Source: Alisma plantago-aquatica | Taxonomy: Eukaryota > Streptophyta > Magnoliopsida > Alismatales > Alismataceae | NCBI GenBank assembly: GCA_963693085.1 | Contig: OY856412.1 | Coordinates: forward strand, 1,123,329,244 to 1,123,393,243 | Direction: 5' to 3' | DNA length: 64,000 nucleotides | Part shown: piece after piece, positions 35,887 through 47,264 of the stretch | How positions within the stretch are numbered: the stretch's first letter is position 1 | Layout of the letters: each line of letters begins with the position of its first letter | Program-made: the position numbers and the translations under genes | The notes under the pieces: model-generated | The model's database searches: none | Seen by the model: only the letters and a program-made list of their open reading frames with translations | Told to the model about the DNA's origin: nothing

Positions 35887-36530
35887 TTGGGACATAGAGT
35901 TTCTAAAGCTAGAGTAGAACATGACAGGGACAAAGTTGATCTAATAGCTACATGGGACATTCCTTCCATCGTAATACATGTCCACTATATCTTTGGGAAT
36001 GCAAGTTTCCATTGCCATTTCATCAAGGATTTCAGCAAGATTTCTCATCCTTTGTGCCACCTTCTAGAAAAAGATGTTGAATTTCACTTTGACCATAAGT
36101 GTGTCAAAGCTTTTCATGATTAAAGACAAGTTTGGTTTTATTCCTATCCTACAAACATGTTGACTTTTTAGGCCATTTGAGATCATGATGGGTGCATCAG
36201 ATACGAACATTGCAGTTATGCTTGGTCAAACTATTGGTCATGTGCCTTATGTTGTTCATTATTCTAGTAGGACGTTGGATAATTATCAAAGAAATTACTA
36301 TACTATAGAAAAAGAGTTTCTTTCCATAGTCTTTTTCCTTAAGAATTTATTATCTTATGAATTTCAAACCAAAGTCATTGCATACATGGATCACACAGTC
36401 CTAAAATACCTTAAGTACAACAAATATTCTAAGCCAAGGCTAATCCAACAAATTATGTTTCTTTAAGAATTCAACTTTGAGATTGATGGAAAGAAAGGAT
36501 ATGAAAGATTCTACTGCTAATTATATTTCT
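35887..36530 (+). pseudogene. Athila/Tat-like RT connection and RNase H
   Basis: 35887-36123 reads L/M-G-H-R-V-S-K...F-I-K-D-F-S-K-I-S-H-P-L-C-H-L-L-E-K-D. 36185-36466 reads G-A-S-D-T, then V-V-H-Y-S-S-R-T-L-D-N-Y-Q-R-N-Y-Y-T-I-E-K-E, then Y-M-D-H-T-V-L-K-Y-L, and P-R-L-I-Q, the RNase H order of Athila/Tat pol. The Asp in 'DAS/GAS-D' is changed (G-A-S-D). Confidence 0.85.
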
Positions 36531-36639
36531 CACATTGAAGACACAGTGATGGAGTAAAAAGATTCAAAGAAACATGGCCTCATGAACAACTCTTCCTAAT
36601 CAGTTCAACCCAAAACCCATGGTATAAACACATAACTGA

Positions 36640-37870
36640 CTTCTTGGTTAGTGGGAGGGTACCAGGCACACAGTCAAGACAGAAGAGGAAACTTCTTTAT
36701 GCAACTGTAAAGAATTACGTGTGGGAACACCCATATCTCTTCAAATATTATCCCCACTAGTTGTGTAGGAGATGCATTCCTAACAATGAGAAAAAATGAG
36801 ATCCTCACCATGTGCCACTCTGATACATTTGAGGGACATTTCAGTGGGAAAATAACTACAACCAAGGTGTTACAATGTTGATTCTAATGATCCATACTTT
36901 TAAATGATGCACATGAATTCAATAGATTTTTTAAAAATGACAAAAGGTGGGAACAATCTCTAAGAGGGACAAGATGCCTCTATCCCCCATCTTGGTGTTG
37001 GACATATTTGATTTTTGAGGTATTGATGTCACAAGTCCTTTTACCCCTTCTTATGGTTTTGCATGCATCCTAATCACCATTTACTACGTCTCCAAATGGG
37101 TTGAAGATATTGCAACTAGAACCAATTATCACAATGTTGTTTTTGTGAAATCTAACATATTTTATCATATGGAGTGCTGTGAGCCAAAATTAGTAATGGG
37201 GGAGTAATTTCATTCATAAAACTATTGAGACTTTATTGAATAGGCATGGCTTTAATAATTGTATATCTACTCCCTCTTGTAGGTAGGTTAAGCCTGCCAA
37301 TCAGGAGATCAAGCTCTATTTTGAGAAGACAATGAGGTAATACCAAATAGATTTGGTCACTCATCCTTACTGATGTTTTGTGGGCATATACTGGAAAACA
37401 TTTAAAACCTTTATTGGAATCTATCCCTTCAATATCATAAATAAAATAGATGCCATTTTCCCAAGGAAATTCAATATAAGACCCTTTGGGCATTCAAATC
37501 CATTGATGATAACATGGACATGGTTAGAATAAAGAGGAAATTGTAGCTCAATGAACTTGAGGAGTTGACACATGAGGCCTATAAGATTCATAGTACAAGA
37601 AGAAAATGAAATTCTTATATGATAAGCACATAAGAAAGAAGACATTTGAGCTTTACTAATGTGGTTGGATGTGAAAATCCCATATGAAATTCTTTCTTGG
37701 AAAGATGAGATCAAGATGGGAAGTACCATATCAAGTAAAACATGTATACCCATATGGTGCCATTGTGATACTGAGAAATGAAGGAACATAATTGGTCATA
37801 GACAACAGATGAAGACTAAAGCGAATAGTTGAAATAGGGACTGACAAGGTCAATCAAAATTTTGATATTG
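36640..37870 (+). pseudogene. Athila/Tat-like integrase remnant
   Basis: Around 37,005-37,160 the broken frames read F-D-F/V-G-I-D-V-T-S-P-F...Y-V-S-K-W-V-E-D-I-A, the first part of the integrase core of this lineage. 37,620-37,760 reads Y-D-K-H-I-R-K-K-T-F, K-F-F-L-G-K-M-R-S-R-W-E-V-P-Y-Q-V and V-Y-P-Y-G-A-I, the C-terminal integrase region. There are many stops. Together with gag at 23,668/29,770 this makes one decayed plus-strand element. Confidence 0.8.
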
Positions 37871-38890
37871 GTACATTGATTGAAGAGGTACTAGTAGAAG
37901 AAGAACCAATCTTGACGCAAATGAGAAAGAAATCTATTACGTAAGGAGGTCAGAAAATTTTGTATACGATGATGAGTCAAGGAATACGACACAATGTTAA
38001 GGTGTAGACGCTTCAGCACTAGTGGACAACAACCCACATCAGAACTGAAATTTTGGCCCAATTGTTCACAGTTTTTAAACCACAAATATGTATGTTTTTT
38101 ATAGTTCTCAATATGCTCAACAGAGGTGATTATCGGTTGACAAAAAAGTTCGAACGAGCGTGCCTCGATTGACTAGTTTGTATACTGAGGGTGTTCCTAT
38201 TTTAGGTTTTTGAATCACCTAATAAGTGTATGTTCTAATGGATGATAATCACTCTAATCTCTAGGGGGATCCTATCTAGGGGTTATGAGTTGATAGAGAA
38301 GATCTAATGCTTGATTTAAATGATATCTAAGAACATGTACATTATATATTTGTACAAGTATTTACATCCAGTACAATCATGTAAATATAAACATCAAATC
38401 AATTTTTGTTCTTTCATTCTGGGTGACCTCCCTTATTGGGTCGTTGTGATTACGGGTTGGATGTCTAATTGTCCAGGCAATCTTCAACCAGGTCGCCATG
38501 GGCAGGACTCCATCCATAACATAATTGACAGATCCAAGATGTACTACTACAAGTAAATTCTTCATTTCAAATTCGATTAGTATCAAAATACCAGCTCAAA
38601 ATGTTTCCTTGTGCATTTTTTTCATAAAAAACCTATATTTGTTCAAATATCATTGTATACATTATGTTATAAGTGCATTGATCTTCAATTTATATTGATC
38701 TTCAATTATCCACTTTGTATGATCTCCTTATATCCTTGAACAATACTCAGGTAGCATGTTAGATCAACAAGAATGAAATGTTTGCCATCATCAAAATAAA
38801 GGGTATGTTAATGTCCAATTTATCTAACAATGACCTATGCACTTAGACAATCAAAACTGTAACATTAATAGGCTACCTAGTCTAAAACTA
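37871..38890. other. AT-rich sequence, no gene seen
   Basis: It lies between the Athila-like integrase end and the minus-strand LTR-like sequence and may contain the ends of both. No termini are identified. Confidence 0.4.
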
Positions 38891-40556
38891 CATCAACATT
38901 GCGTCGTGACCCAAATAATAGGTAGCGAGCATCTTAGGGTTGAGGAAGTATTGAGACCACCCAACCAAGGAGTTTTGACCATAAATCAAACTAATGGATT
39001 GCCTCAACCACCTGCTACAACCCCATAACAGATCTGAACTAGATTGGAACAAGCCATCAACCCTGAACACCAAGCATCATAGGGTGAGCATCACTGTATC
39101 CTCAAGTGTTTAACAAACCCTAACCAATGATGATGGAAGATCATGAAAAGAAAGATGTTTTAAAGAACCTAAAAGAAGATAACCAAAAATCTTATGCATG
39201 TGTAATAGATCAAATCTTCCTACTATTACAAGTATAACAAATCACATAGATGGTAGTATGAAATCATGTTAAGATGCACATAATAGAGATAGGAAGAGTT
39301 ATAAAACCCGCCTGATTTTGGAGAGAAACAAATCCTATGATCTCAAGCTCCAATAGCTTCACCTAAGCTCCAACTCCTCGGTAAAGAGATAACCTCCAAG
39401 AAGAAGAAAGAAATCATGGTCACCAGGGAGTTAAGAAAGAAGGAAATCAGGTCTAATCCGAACCAAAGAAGGTGAAGGAGATGGAGTCATCTTCACAAAC
39501 AGCCACCATGGAAGGGTCACACCTCATGGTCAAGAAGGAGGAATAAGATGAAGGTTTTAGGAGAGAGGAAACATGATAAAGAGTAAGATCACTTACCAAA
39601 AGGGTAAACTTCCACAAAATCTCCACCAAGATGTTGATCTAGCATATGATCATCTCCAAGTAAGGTAGATCGGCCACCCAAGGTCCAAGTTCTGACCTTC
39701 CTTGTTCCTCAAGCTCCAAGGGAGATCTAAAGGAAGGAGAAGAAATTGTACGCCAAAAATATTGCTTGCTTGTGAAGAGGATAGTTTAAATACCCAAAAG
39801 GAATAGATACATGAAGATCTTTGAGGTTTCAACACCATAACTCACCAAGGGAGACATGCCCTCCAATGAGATAACCTTTCCTTCACTCACTTGCAAATAT
39901 CCATGGTCATGTTTATCCAAACACTATGTCATGACCTACTAGGTTAGTTTCCCTCTTGTTACAGTCATGACATCATGTTCACCAACTTGTCTCAGTCGAG
40001 ATACTCAAAGGTGAAAACCCTAGCTCGCACATGTACATATGGTCGAGTCACTAAAAGACAAGGTGTTTCCACCCATCTCTCACAAAGTTGTCTCGGTCAT
40101 GACCATGCGTCCCAAGCATGTGTCTTGGTCATGACCCTCACCACAAGTGGTGTAGAGGTCATAACATCAAACCCTAGGTCAAAAATTAAGTCAACCATGC
40201 AAACCTTAGAGGCCCGAGGAACCCTAATTTCACATGATGATGTTATATTATTATTCAAGATTCAAACAAAGCACCCCATACCATATTCTTCTCTCTAATG
40301 ATATCAAAATATAAGATGCCCTCTCTTCATGTAAAATTTTGCAAATTAACACTCACCTATGATTAGATTGCAAAAGTCCAAAACACACACACATATATTG
40401 CATTATATCTCAAACATTAATTAAATTAGTCCAATAATGAAAATACAAGTAGGTCACATGATATTAAATCATCTCAAGATCTTAGATTTAAGGTTTAAGC
40501 ATCTCATTATACAAGGTAAACATAATTAAACATTAAGCTAGGTTAGGATGCTTATA
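38891..40556 (-). repeat. LTR-like sequence of a minus-strand chromovirus remnant
   Basis: On the minus strand it begins TATAAGCATCCTAACC at about 40,556, homologous to TGTAAGACTCCTATCC at 44,021. It contains a GTCATGACC-rich block (39,905-40,165) and an 'attagggttcct' block matching those of the plus-strand LTR (47,440-48,960). The lower boundary is approximate. Confidence 0.6.
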
Positions 40557-40589
40557 AATAAAAACCCATAATAAGGATATCGCCCCCAA

Positions 40590-42115
40590 AATCCTATGCA
40601 AAAGGAGACAAATACTTCTTCCACATCTCATTTTCAAGCTCCAATGTGGCTTATTCAATGCCTCAGTGATGCCACAAGACCTTAACTAAAACAATGCCAT
40701 TCTTCTTCAACTTCTTTATCCTTCTTCCTGGATCAACATAAGTCCTTCTACATAAGATATATCATTATCTAACTCCATTTACATAGGCTGGAGTGAACTC
40801 CATATTAGGGTAACACTTCCTCAACATAGAGATATGAAACACAAGATGTAATTTTGTAACTCAGGTGGCATCTCCAACTTATAGGCCACCTTCCTGACAC
40901 ATGCAACTACACAATAAGATCTCATATATCTGGGAGCTAACATACCCTTCTTACCAAACCTTATAGCACCCTTCCAAGGTGAGACATTAAGATACAACAT
41001 GTCTCCCACTTGGAACTCTAAGGGTCTATGAATGTTATCAACATAAAATTTTTGTTTATCTTGAGCTGTTGTGACTTGTTCTTGAATGACTTTGATCTTT
41101 TCTATTGTCTGTTGTACAAACTTAGGAACTCGAAGATGATACTCCCCTATCTCATACCAACATAAATTAGACCTAAAATGTCTCCCATATAATTCTTCAT
41201 ATGGTTCCATGTCGTTACTCTTTTGATAACTATTGTTGTAAAAAAAACTCTATCAAGCTAAGATGTATATCCCAAGTGCCAAAAATTTGCAACACATAGG
41301 CTCTTAACAGATCCTCCAAGGTCTGTATTATCCTCTCATATGGTCCATCTATTTGTGGATGAAACACAATGCTAAACCTCAATTGTGTACCCATCGCTGT
41401 ATGCAAACACTCCCAAAAGCGACTAGTGAACTAAGGACATTTGTCTGACACTATTGTAGCTGGGATACCATGTAGACATACTATCTCATTGACATACACC
41501 TGTGCAAGATTTTAGCTATATATACTATGTTTACTGGTAGAAAGTGTGTTGATTTAGCCAACTTGTCCATTATCACCCAAATCGAATCACAACCTTTGGA
41601 AGTCCCTGGAAGTCCAATGACAAAGTCTATTGTAATATGATCCCATTTCAACTAAGGTATAGGCATTGGTTATAAATCCCTACAAGTTTCTGATGTTCAG
41701 ATTTAACCTACTGACATACTGCATACTTAGATGCAAACTAAGCTACATCATTGTTTAATCATGGCCACCAATACATACCTTTAAAACTCTGATACATCTT
41801 GGTGCTTCCTGAATGCATAGCATACATTTAAGAGTGAGCTTCTTCTAGAATTTAAGTCCTCACATTATCTATATCTGGCACAATTGATCTATCAAGACAA
41901 CACATTGTCTCATCATCAAATTCATAGAATCCATCATGATTCTCACTGCCCAACTCTTTTGATATCTATCATGTCACAATATCATTCGGTTTTGCATCTC
42001 TAATCTGATGACTTAACGTCATCTTTACTTGTAATTGTGCTAACAAACCTACTAACAAGGATACTTCTAATTGTATATCCATCTGTCGAAGAGAGACTAA
42101 CATATCTCTCTTACA
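40590..42115 (-). pseudogene. Chromovirus pol remnant, minus strand (integrase to chromodomain)
   Basis: Read on the minus strand: L-E-V-S-L-L-V-G-L-L-A-Q-L (about 42,050), zinc-domain traces, L-K-W-D-H-I-T-I-D-F-V-I-G-L-P-G-T-S-K-G (about 41,600-41,660), then Y-V-N-E-I-V-C-L-H-G-I-P-A-T-I-V-S-D. The 129-codon frame 41210-40821 carries P-Y-E-E-L-Y-G-R and P-L-E-F-Q-V-G-D-M. A chromodomain trace V-L-W-H-H-stop-G lies near 40,670. It is the paralogue of the plus-strand remnant to its right. Confidence 0.85.
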
Positions 42116-42142
42116 ACACACTAAAGATCTCATGACATTCTC

Positions 42143-43975
42143 GACATCTTAAGAAACATGAGGAGAACTATCTGATCCATGACCTTGAGCTAGCTACTTT
42201 GGTTCATGCTTTGAATATTTGGAGGCACTACCTATATGGATAAAAGTGTTTGATCTTCATGGATCACAAGAATCTAAAGTGCATCTTTTCACAACACGAG
42301 ATGAACATGAGGCAGTGATCTTGGATGGAGTTAATCAAGGATTATGACTGCAAGATTCATTACAATCCAGGGAAGGCTAATGTCGTGGCAGATGTACTAA
42401 GTAGGAAGTCTTCATCTTCACCTATGGACAGATCATAATTGAGTTCCTTGGTATGCCACAAGTAAGACATGATAGTCTTCCTACATCAAATGAATGTTAA
42501 GTTGGAGGTTTCCTTGCTAGTAGGATTGTTAGCATTGTTGCAGGTGAAGCCCACATTGAAATAGTAGGTCAAAGAAGTACAGCAGGTTGATATCATGATA
42601 TATCTAATTACATCATAGTCAGGTAGTGAGAAGTGTGATGGTATCCATGATTCAGATGATGGGATATTTTGTTACCATAATGGATTCGTAGTTCTTGATG
42701 TTGATAATCTGAGGAAGATGGTTCTAGAGGAGGCTCACTCATCTATGTACATTATGCATCCAGGTAGCACCAAAATGTATCATAATACGAAGGACATGTA
42801 TTGGTGGTTGGGCTTGAAGAAGGATGTATCTTAGTTTATTGCAAAATTTCCAGTATGGTAGCAGGTTAAGGCCAAGCACCAGAAGCCTATAGGTACATTG
42901 CAACCTTTTTCTATACCACAATGGAAATGGGATCATGTGACTATGGACTTTGTTGTTTGTCTACTTAGGACAGCCAAAGGTCATGATTCCATTTGGATGA
43001 TGATTGATCAGTTGACCAAGTCAGTGCAATTCCTTCCAGTGAAGACAATGTATACATCCAAGAAGCTTGCCCAGATCTATGTTGACGAGATAGTGTGTTT
43101 GCATGGTGTTCCAACAACCACTGTGTCTGATGGAGGTCCTCAGTTCATGAGTCACTTTTGGAAGCGATTGTAAACAACTTTGGGTACGTAATTGAGGTTC
43201 AACACTACTTTCCACCAACAGACATATGGTCAATCTAAGAGGACCATTCAGACCTTGGAGGGTCTGTTGAGAGCTTGCATTCTTCAATTTTTGGGCAGTT
43301 GGGACATTCATCTCTGCCTGATAGAGTTTTAATACAAAAACAATTATCAGTGGAGCATCGATATGGCACCGTATGAGGCGTTGTATGGGATATGTTGTAG
43401 ATCTCTATTGTATTGATATGAGACTGGTGAGTATCAACTTCATGGTCCCGATCTTGTATAAAAGATGACAAAAAAGATTAAGCTAATTCAATAATAGTTG
43501 AAGGCAACACAGGATAGGAAGAAGTCACATGTGGATAATAGGTGTAGACCGTTGGAGTTCCAAGTGGGAGATAGAGTGTACCTTAATCTCTATCCTTGGA
43601 AAGGTGTTCTGAGGTTTGGGAAAAGGGTAAGTTGGCTCCCAGGTATATTGGACATTACCATGTGGTGCCACGTATAGGGAAGGTGGCCTATAAGTTGGAG
43701 TTTCCACCTTAGTTGTATAGGTTGCATCTGGTCTTTCATGTGAGAATGTTGAGGAAGTTCCATCCCGATACAGAGTTGGTGTTACATCCTATGGTGGTGG
43801 AGCTTGATGAAGATATGTCCTATATGGAAGGTCTAGTGTTGATTTTTGACATAATAGTGAAGAAGGTGAAGAAGAAATATATAGTGCTTGTGAAGGTTCT
43901 GTGGCATCACCGTGGTGTTTAGGAAGCCACGTGGGAGCTTGAGGAAGAGATGAGGAGGAAGTACCCCTCTCTTTT
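42143..43975 (+). pseudogene. Chromovirus pol remnant, plus strand (RNase H to chromodomain)
   Basis: It starts within RNase H ([17 protein letters not shown], about 42,147), with D-H-K-N-L-K and [10 protein letters not shown]. The integrase zinc region M-H-P-G-S-T-K-M-Y lies near 42,755. The frame 42898-43173 holds the DDE core start (WKWDHVTMDFVVCL, then H-G-V-P-T-T-T-V-S-D-G). The third residue is lost: the family GQSER reads GQSKR near 43,232. 43713-43922 gives the integrase C-terminus and the chromodomain V-L-V-K-V-L-W-H-H-R-G-V, which continues A-T-W-E-L-E-E-E after a stop. Confidence 0.88.
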
Positions 43976-44020
43976 CTCTTAGGAATTTAGGGGTGAAATC
44001 CTTGTTAGGGGTTTATGGCT

Positions 44021-44168
44021 TGTAAGACTCCTATCCTAAGTTTTGGGGTAACCTATTTGTTTAGCTTGCTTATGGTGCTTATAAGCTCTCTTTAATCTTT
44101 TGAGGTGTAGTTAGGGCTTGTGGAGAGGTTAAGTTTCAAGTTTGAGCTTGTTTGGATGATGTTTGTAC
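44021..44168 (+). repeat. Start of the 3' LTR of the plus-strand chromovirus (segment 1)
   Basis: TGTAAGACTCCTATCC begins at the place where Tekay-type LTRs follow the chromodomain and an AGGGG-containing tract. The LTR is broken by a LINE at 44169 and continues at 47265. Confidence 0.7.
44156..44168. repeat. LINE target duplication, left copy
   Basis: ATGATGTTTGTAC here, ATGATGTTTGTGC at 47252-47264, one mismatch in 13. Confidence 0.85.
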
Positions 44169-44412
44169 TTTTTTTTATCGAAGTCGGGAGGCTATATTAT
44201 TCATCCCACCCTCCCCTTGCGAGCAAACTGACATGAAAGCTACACTCACTAATCAATTCTGTTGAATTAAACAAGGTAGTAATACTACCCTTACAAAGCT
44301 CTATAGATAAGAGATTCTGGATCTCCTCTGGGGGGTTGGCATAGTACACTAACCCTCCATTTATGTTTTTATGGTACTTGGGTTAAGCATCCACTACTTC
44401 ATTGCCTCCCCT

Positions 44413-44733
44413 TCAGATGAATTTTACTTGCCAATCAACCCTTTTTAATCTACTTATCCTTGCCAATTGTTTGGCGTACCTCGGGAATGCACTGGGCAAA
44501 CCTTGAATCATGTTAACTACTGTTAGGGAGTCCATTTCAAATATCGCTAGATTGATATTGTTGGGCGTAGCGACGTCCATAGCTAGTTTAATGTTGGCCA
44601 ATTCTGCCTCGATGACATCTGCTACTCGTATCTTGTTTGTTTCACCCCCTACCCATTTCCCGTCGTGGCTGCGTATAGCCACTGCACAACTTGCAAAACC
44701 TCCCTTCACAGATGTGTCACAGTTTAGCTTCAA
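44413..44733 (-). pseudogene. LINE ORF2 C-terminal RNase H domain
   Basis: The 106-codon frame reads K-L-N-C-D-T-S-V-K-G-G-F-A-S-C-A-V, then E-A-E-L-A-N-I-K-L-A-M, then F-E-M-D-S-L-T-V-V. This is the plant RNase H-like (RVT_3) pattern with the acidic residues D, E and D present. Plant L1 elements often carry this domain at the end of ORF2, where it may help remove RNA from the hybrid. It is separated from RT by stops. Confidence 0.85.
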
Positions 44734-44929
44734 TTGTCCCTATCTCGGTAGTTCCCATCTTTGGTCCCTCCTTTAAGTGTTAGCCCTCTCCTCCATCTCC
44801 ATAAAGGCTTCTACTTGAGCCACCGTCTCCATTTTGGTTAAGCGCACCAGTTGGCTGGTTGTGGGTGTCTCCCCTTCAAATACCTACTTATTCCTACTCA
44901 ACTAGATTTGTCGGGCAGCCATGCGGAAT

Positions 44930-45250
44930 AGGACATGTACATTGTGATTGGCCTTGAGGTGACTTTGGACCCATTCGCTCACCGTAGTGTATTTGAAGAA
45001 ATCAGCTACACCCAACCTACCCCCCGCTAGTTCCCTCCACATGGAATTGACATACTTTCAGTCACGTAGAGCGTGTAAAAGGGTTTCATCTTCTTCGTTG
45101 CATCTAGGGCACGCCTTTGTGGTAGCCATTCCTCTTTGGAATCACTTTACATTTGTCAGTAGGGCCTCATGGAGAAGGAGCCATGCGAAAACCTTAACAC
45201 GAGTAGACGTCTTGGATTCCCATACTAAATTCAAGTTCCCTAGTGTGTAA
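44930..45250 (-). pseudogene. LINE ORF2 zinc-binding domain (zf-RVT)
   Basis: The broken minus-strand frame reads F-A-W-L-L-L-H-E-A-L-L-T-N, then C-P-R-C-N-E-E-D-E-T-L-L-H-A-L-R-D followed by a stop where the family has Cys. The domain lies between RT and RNase H in plant L1 ORF2 and probably contacts nucleic acid. Confidence 0.8.
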
Positions 45251-45750
45251 ATGTCCCACCCAACTCTCAACCTGTTATATGTCAAACTTTAAGTATAAGT
45301 CCCATATTTCATCTGCATCCAGACCTTCACGTCCTCCCCATCTTCCTCCCGTGGTGCCGGACTCTAAACAATTTACACCACTAGCCTTCTCGGTAGCCAA
45401 TCCTCGAGAAATTGCACATGCAATTCCCCCTGGAAGTTGACCAGTGAATTCACCTTGAGGTCTATAAGCTCTAGGGGGATGGGTTTCAAGGCGTGATCTC
45501 TAAGCACCAGCCCATCCTTCTACCATCTGTCTGTCCAGAAGGCTATTCTCCTGCCATTCATCAGGGTCCAGAATGAGTTGGCCTCAATAAAGTTTCTTCT
45601 GTCTATCACTGTGTTGCCCAATCTAGTCACACTGGGACTCTTTCTTCCTTGTAGCTCATTAAATCTTTCTCTAATTTTGACAATCTAAAAGGTCCCGCGG
45701 TTAGTATCTAGGTCCCACACATTCTTGTAAATGAGTGCTAGATTCCATTC

Positions 45751-47172
45751 TTACATTCTCTTCATCCCCAACCCACCCTCTTTCTTGGGGCTAAAGATCT
45801 TATCCCAAGCAACTAAGGCTAAAGGATGGGTCTTCTTTACCCCACCCCATAAGAATTGTCTAATGGAGCTATTGATCTTGTCACAAAGTTTGACCGAATA
45901 GACAACAGTCTGCATCACATATGTAGGTAGGGCAGCCAAAGTTTCTTTCTCCAAATAGATCCTACCTGTTAGAGACAGGCTTCTAGTTGACCAAGCATTC
46001 ACACTGTTGTCCACGTTCTCTACCACATCTTTGTAAGTGTCCTTGGTCACCCTCTTGTGTAGGATAGGTACCCCAAGGTACATCCTGAGGTCCTCAATTA
46101 CCTAAAACCTACACACTCTGATGATACTCCTTCTCAGGTCTCGGTCGACGCTTCTTGAGAAGAACAAGTGTGTTTTATTCAACGACACTGTATGTCCAGA
46201 TGCATTCTCAAACAGCTAGAAGCACTTCTGAATGGTCCTTATTTTGGCACAAATTGCTTGGGAGAAGATGATAAGGTCGTTAGTGAAGCATACGTGAGAG
46301 ACTTTGGGGCCTTTATTTCCCAATTTGATGGGCTTCTAGGTGAATACCCTAACCTCCCTCTCAATAATTTGACTGAGCCACTCTAAACAGATAAAGAATA
46401 TGTATGGCGAGAGGGGATCGCCTTGCCTCAGTCCCCTACTCACCTTGAATGTTTTAGACATCTTTTCATTCGAGCTGATAGATGTATTTCTGTTCCTAAT
46501 GGATGCCATAATGTAATTCTTGATGTTCTTCGGTATACCAGCACATCCTAATGTATCTTCTATGAATTCCCTTGACATATGGTCATAGGCCTTGGTCAAG
46601 TCTAACTTGATCACCATCGTCTTTGCTTCATTCATGCGCTTCATTGCATTGATGATCTCCTGGACTAACACGATATTATCAGTAATTTTCCGCCCTGGGA
46701 CAAAGCTACTCTGTGCCGATGAGATCCAGTTAGGCATCAATGATTTCAGTCTTTCCACCACCAGTTTTGAGGCTATCTTCAACACCAAATTGTTAAGGGA
46801 TATGGGTCTAAAGTTATCACATCTCTCCAGTTGGGTTATCTTGGGGATAAGTACCATTGCCGAATCACATATTTCCGCTGACAACAAACCCGTCTGAATA
46901 GCTTCTCGCACTATCTTAGTGATTCTAGTCCCAACCACCTTCCAATTCTTCTGGATAAAGAGCAAACTAATACCATCAGAACCGAGAGCTTCAACCGGAT
47001 CCAGGGACTTGACTACACTATGAACCTCCTCATCAGTCGGCATAGCCTCCACCGCAGCCCTCTGTGTGCTAGTCATTCTCTCGAACATGCATGGGACATC
47101 ATTCAGATTGGGCATGGACTCCTTTACCGAAGCGGTGAGAACCTGCTCGAAGTAACTTACCACCATATGCAT
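45751..47172 (-). pseudogene. LINE reverse transcriptase with mutated active site
   Basis: 47172-46336 is an open stretch with the RT signatures V-I-K-L-D-L-T-K-A-Y-D and R-G-L-R-Q-G-D-P-L-S-P-Y. It ends in a stop just before the catalytic box, which reads C-F-T-N-D-L at about 46,273-46,290 instead of FADDL: codon 46279-46281 is Asn where the first Asp is needed. 46083-45751 continues with Y-L-G-V-P-I-L-H-K-R-V, L-S-L-T-G-R-I and P-K-K-E-G-G-L-G-M-K, the usual RT tail. Confidence 0.9.
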
Positions 47173-47264
47173 AAGTCTCTCCTCATCCTTAACCCAGTTA
47201 CCATCATGGTCTCTAAGTTTAGTGATTGTATTCCTCTGTCTATGTTGGTTAATGATGTTTGTGC

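Larger units (their letters stand above)
44169..47251 (-). mobile_element. L1-type LINE, 5' truncated
   Basis: A poly(A) tail on the minus strand (T run at 44169-44177), a 13-bp target duplication, and ORF2 parts in the order RT, zf-RVT, RNase H up to the tail identify it. It is truncated at 47251, upstream of RT, so ORF1 and the endonuclease are missing. The duplication shows that it inserted into the LTR of the plus-strand chromovirus. Confidence 0.92.
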
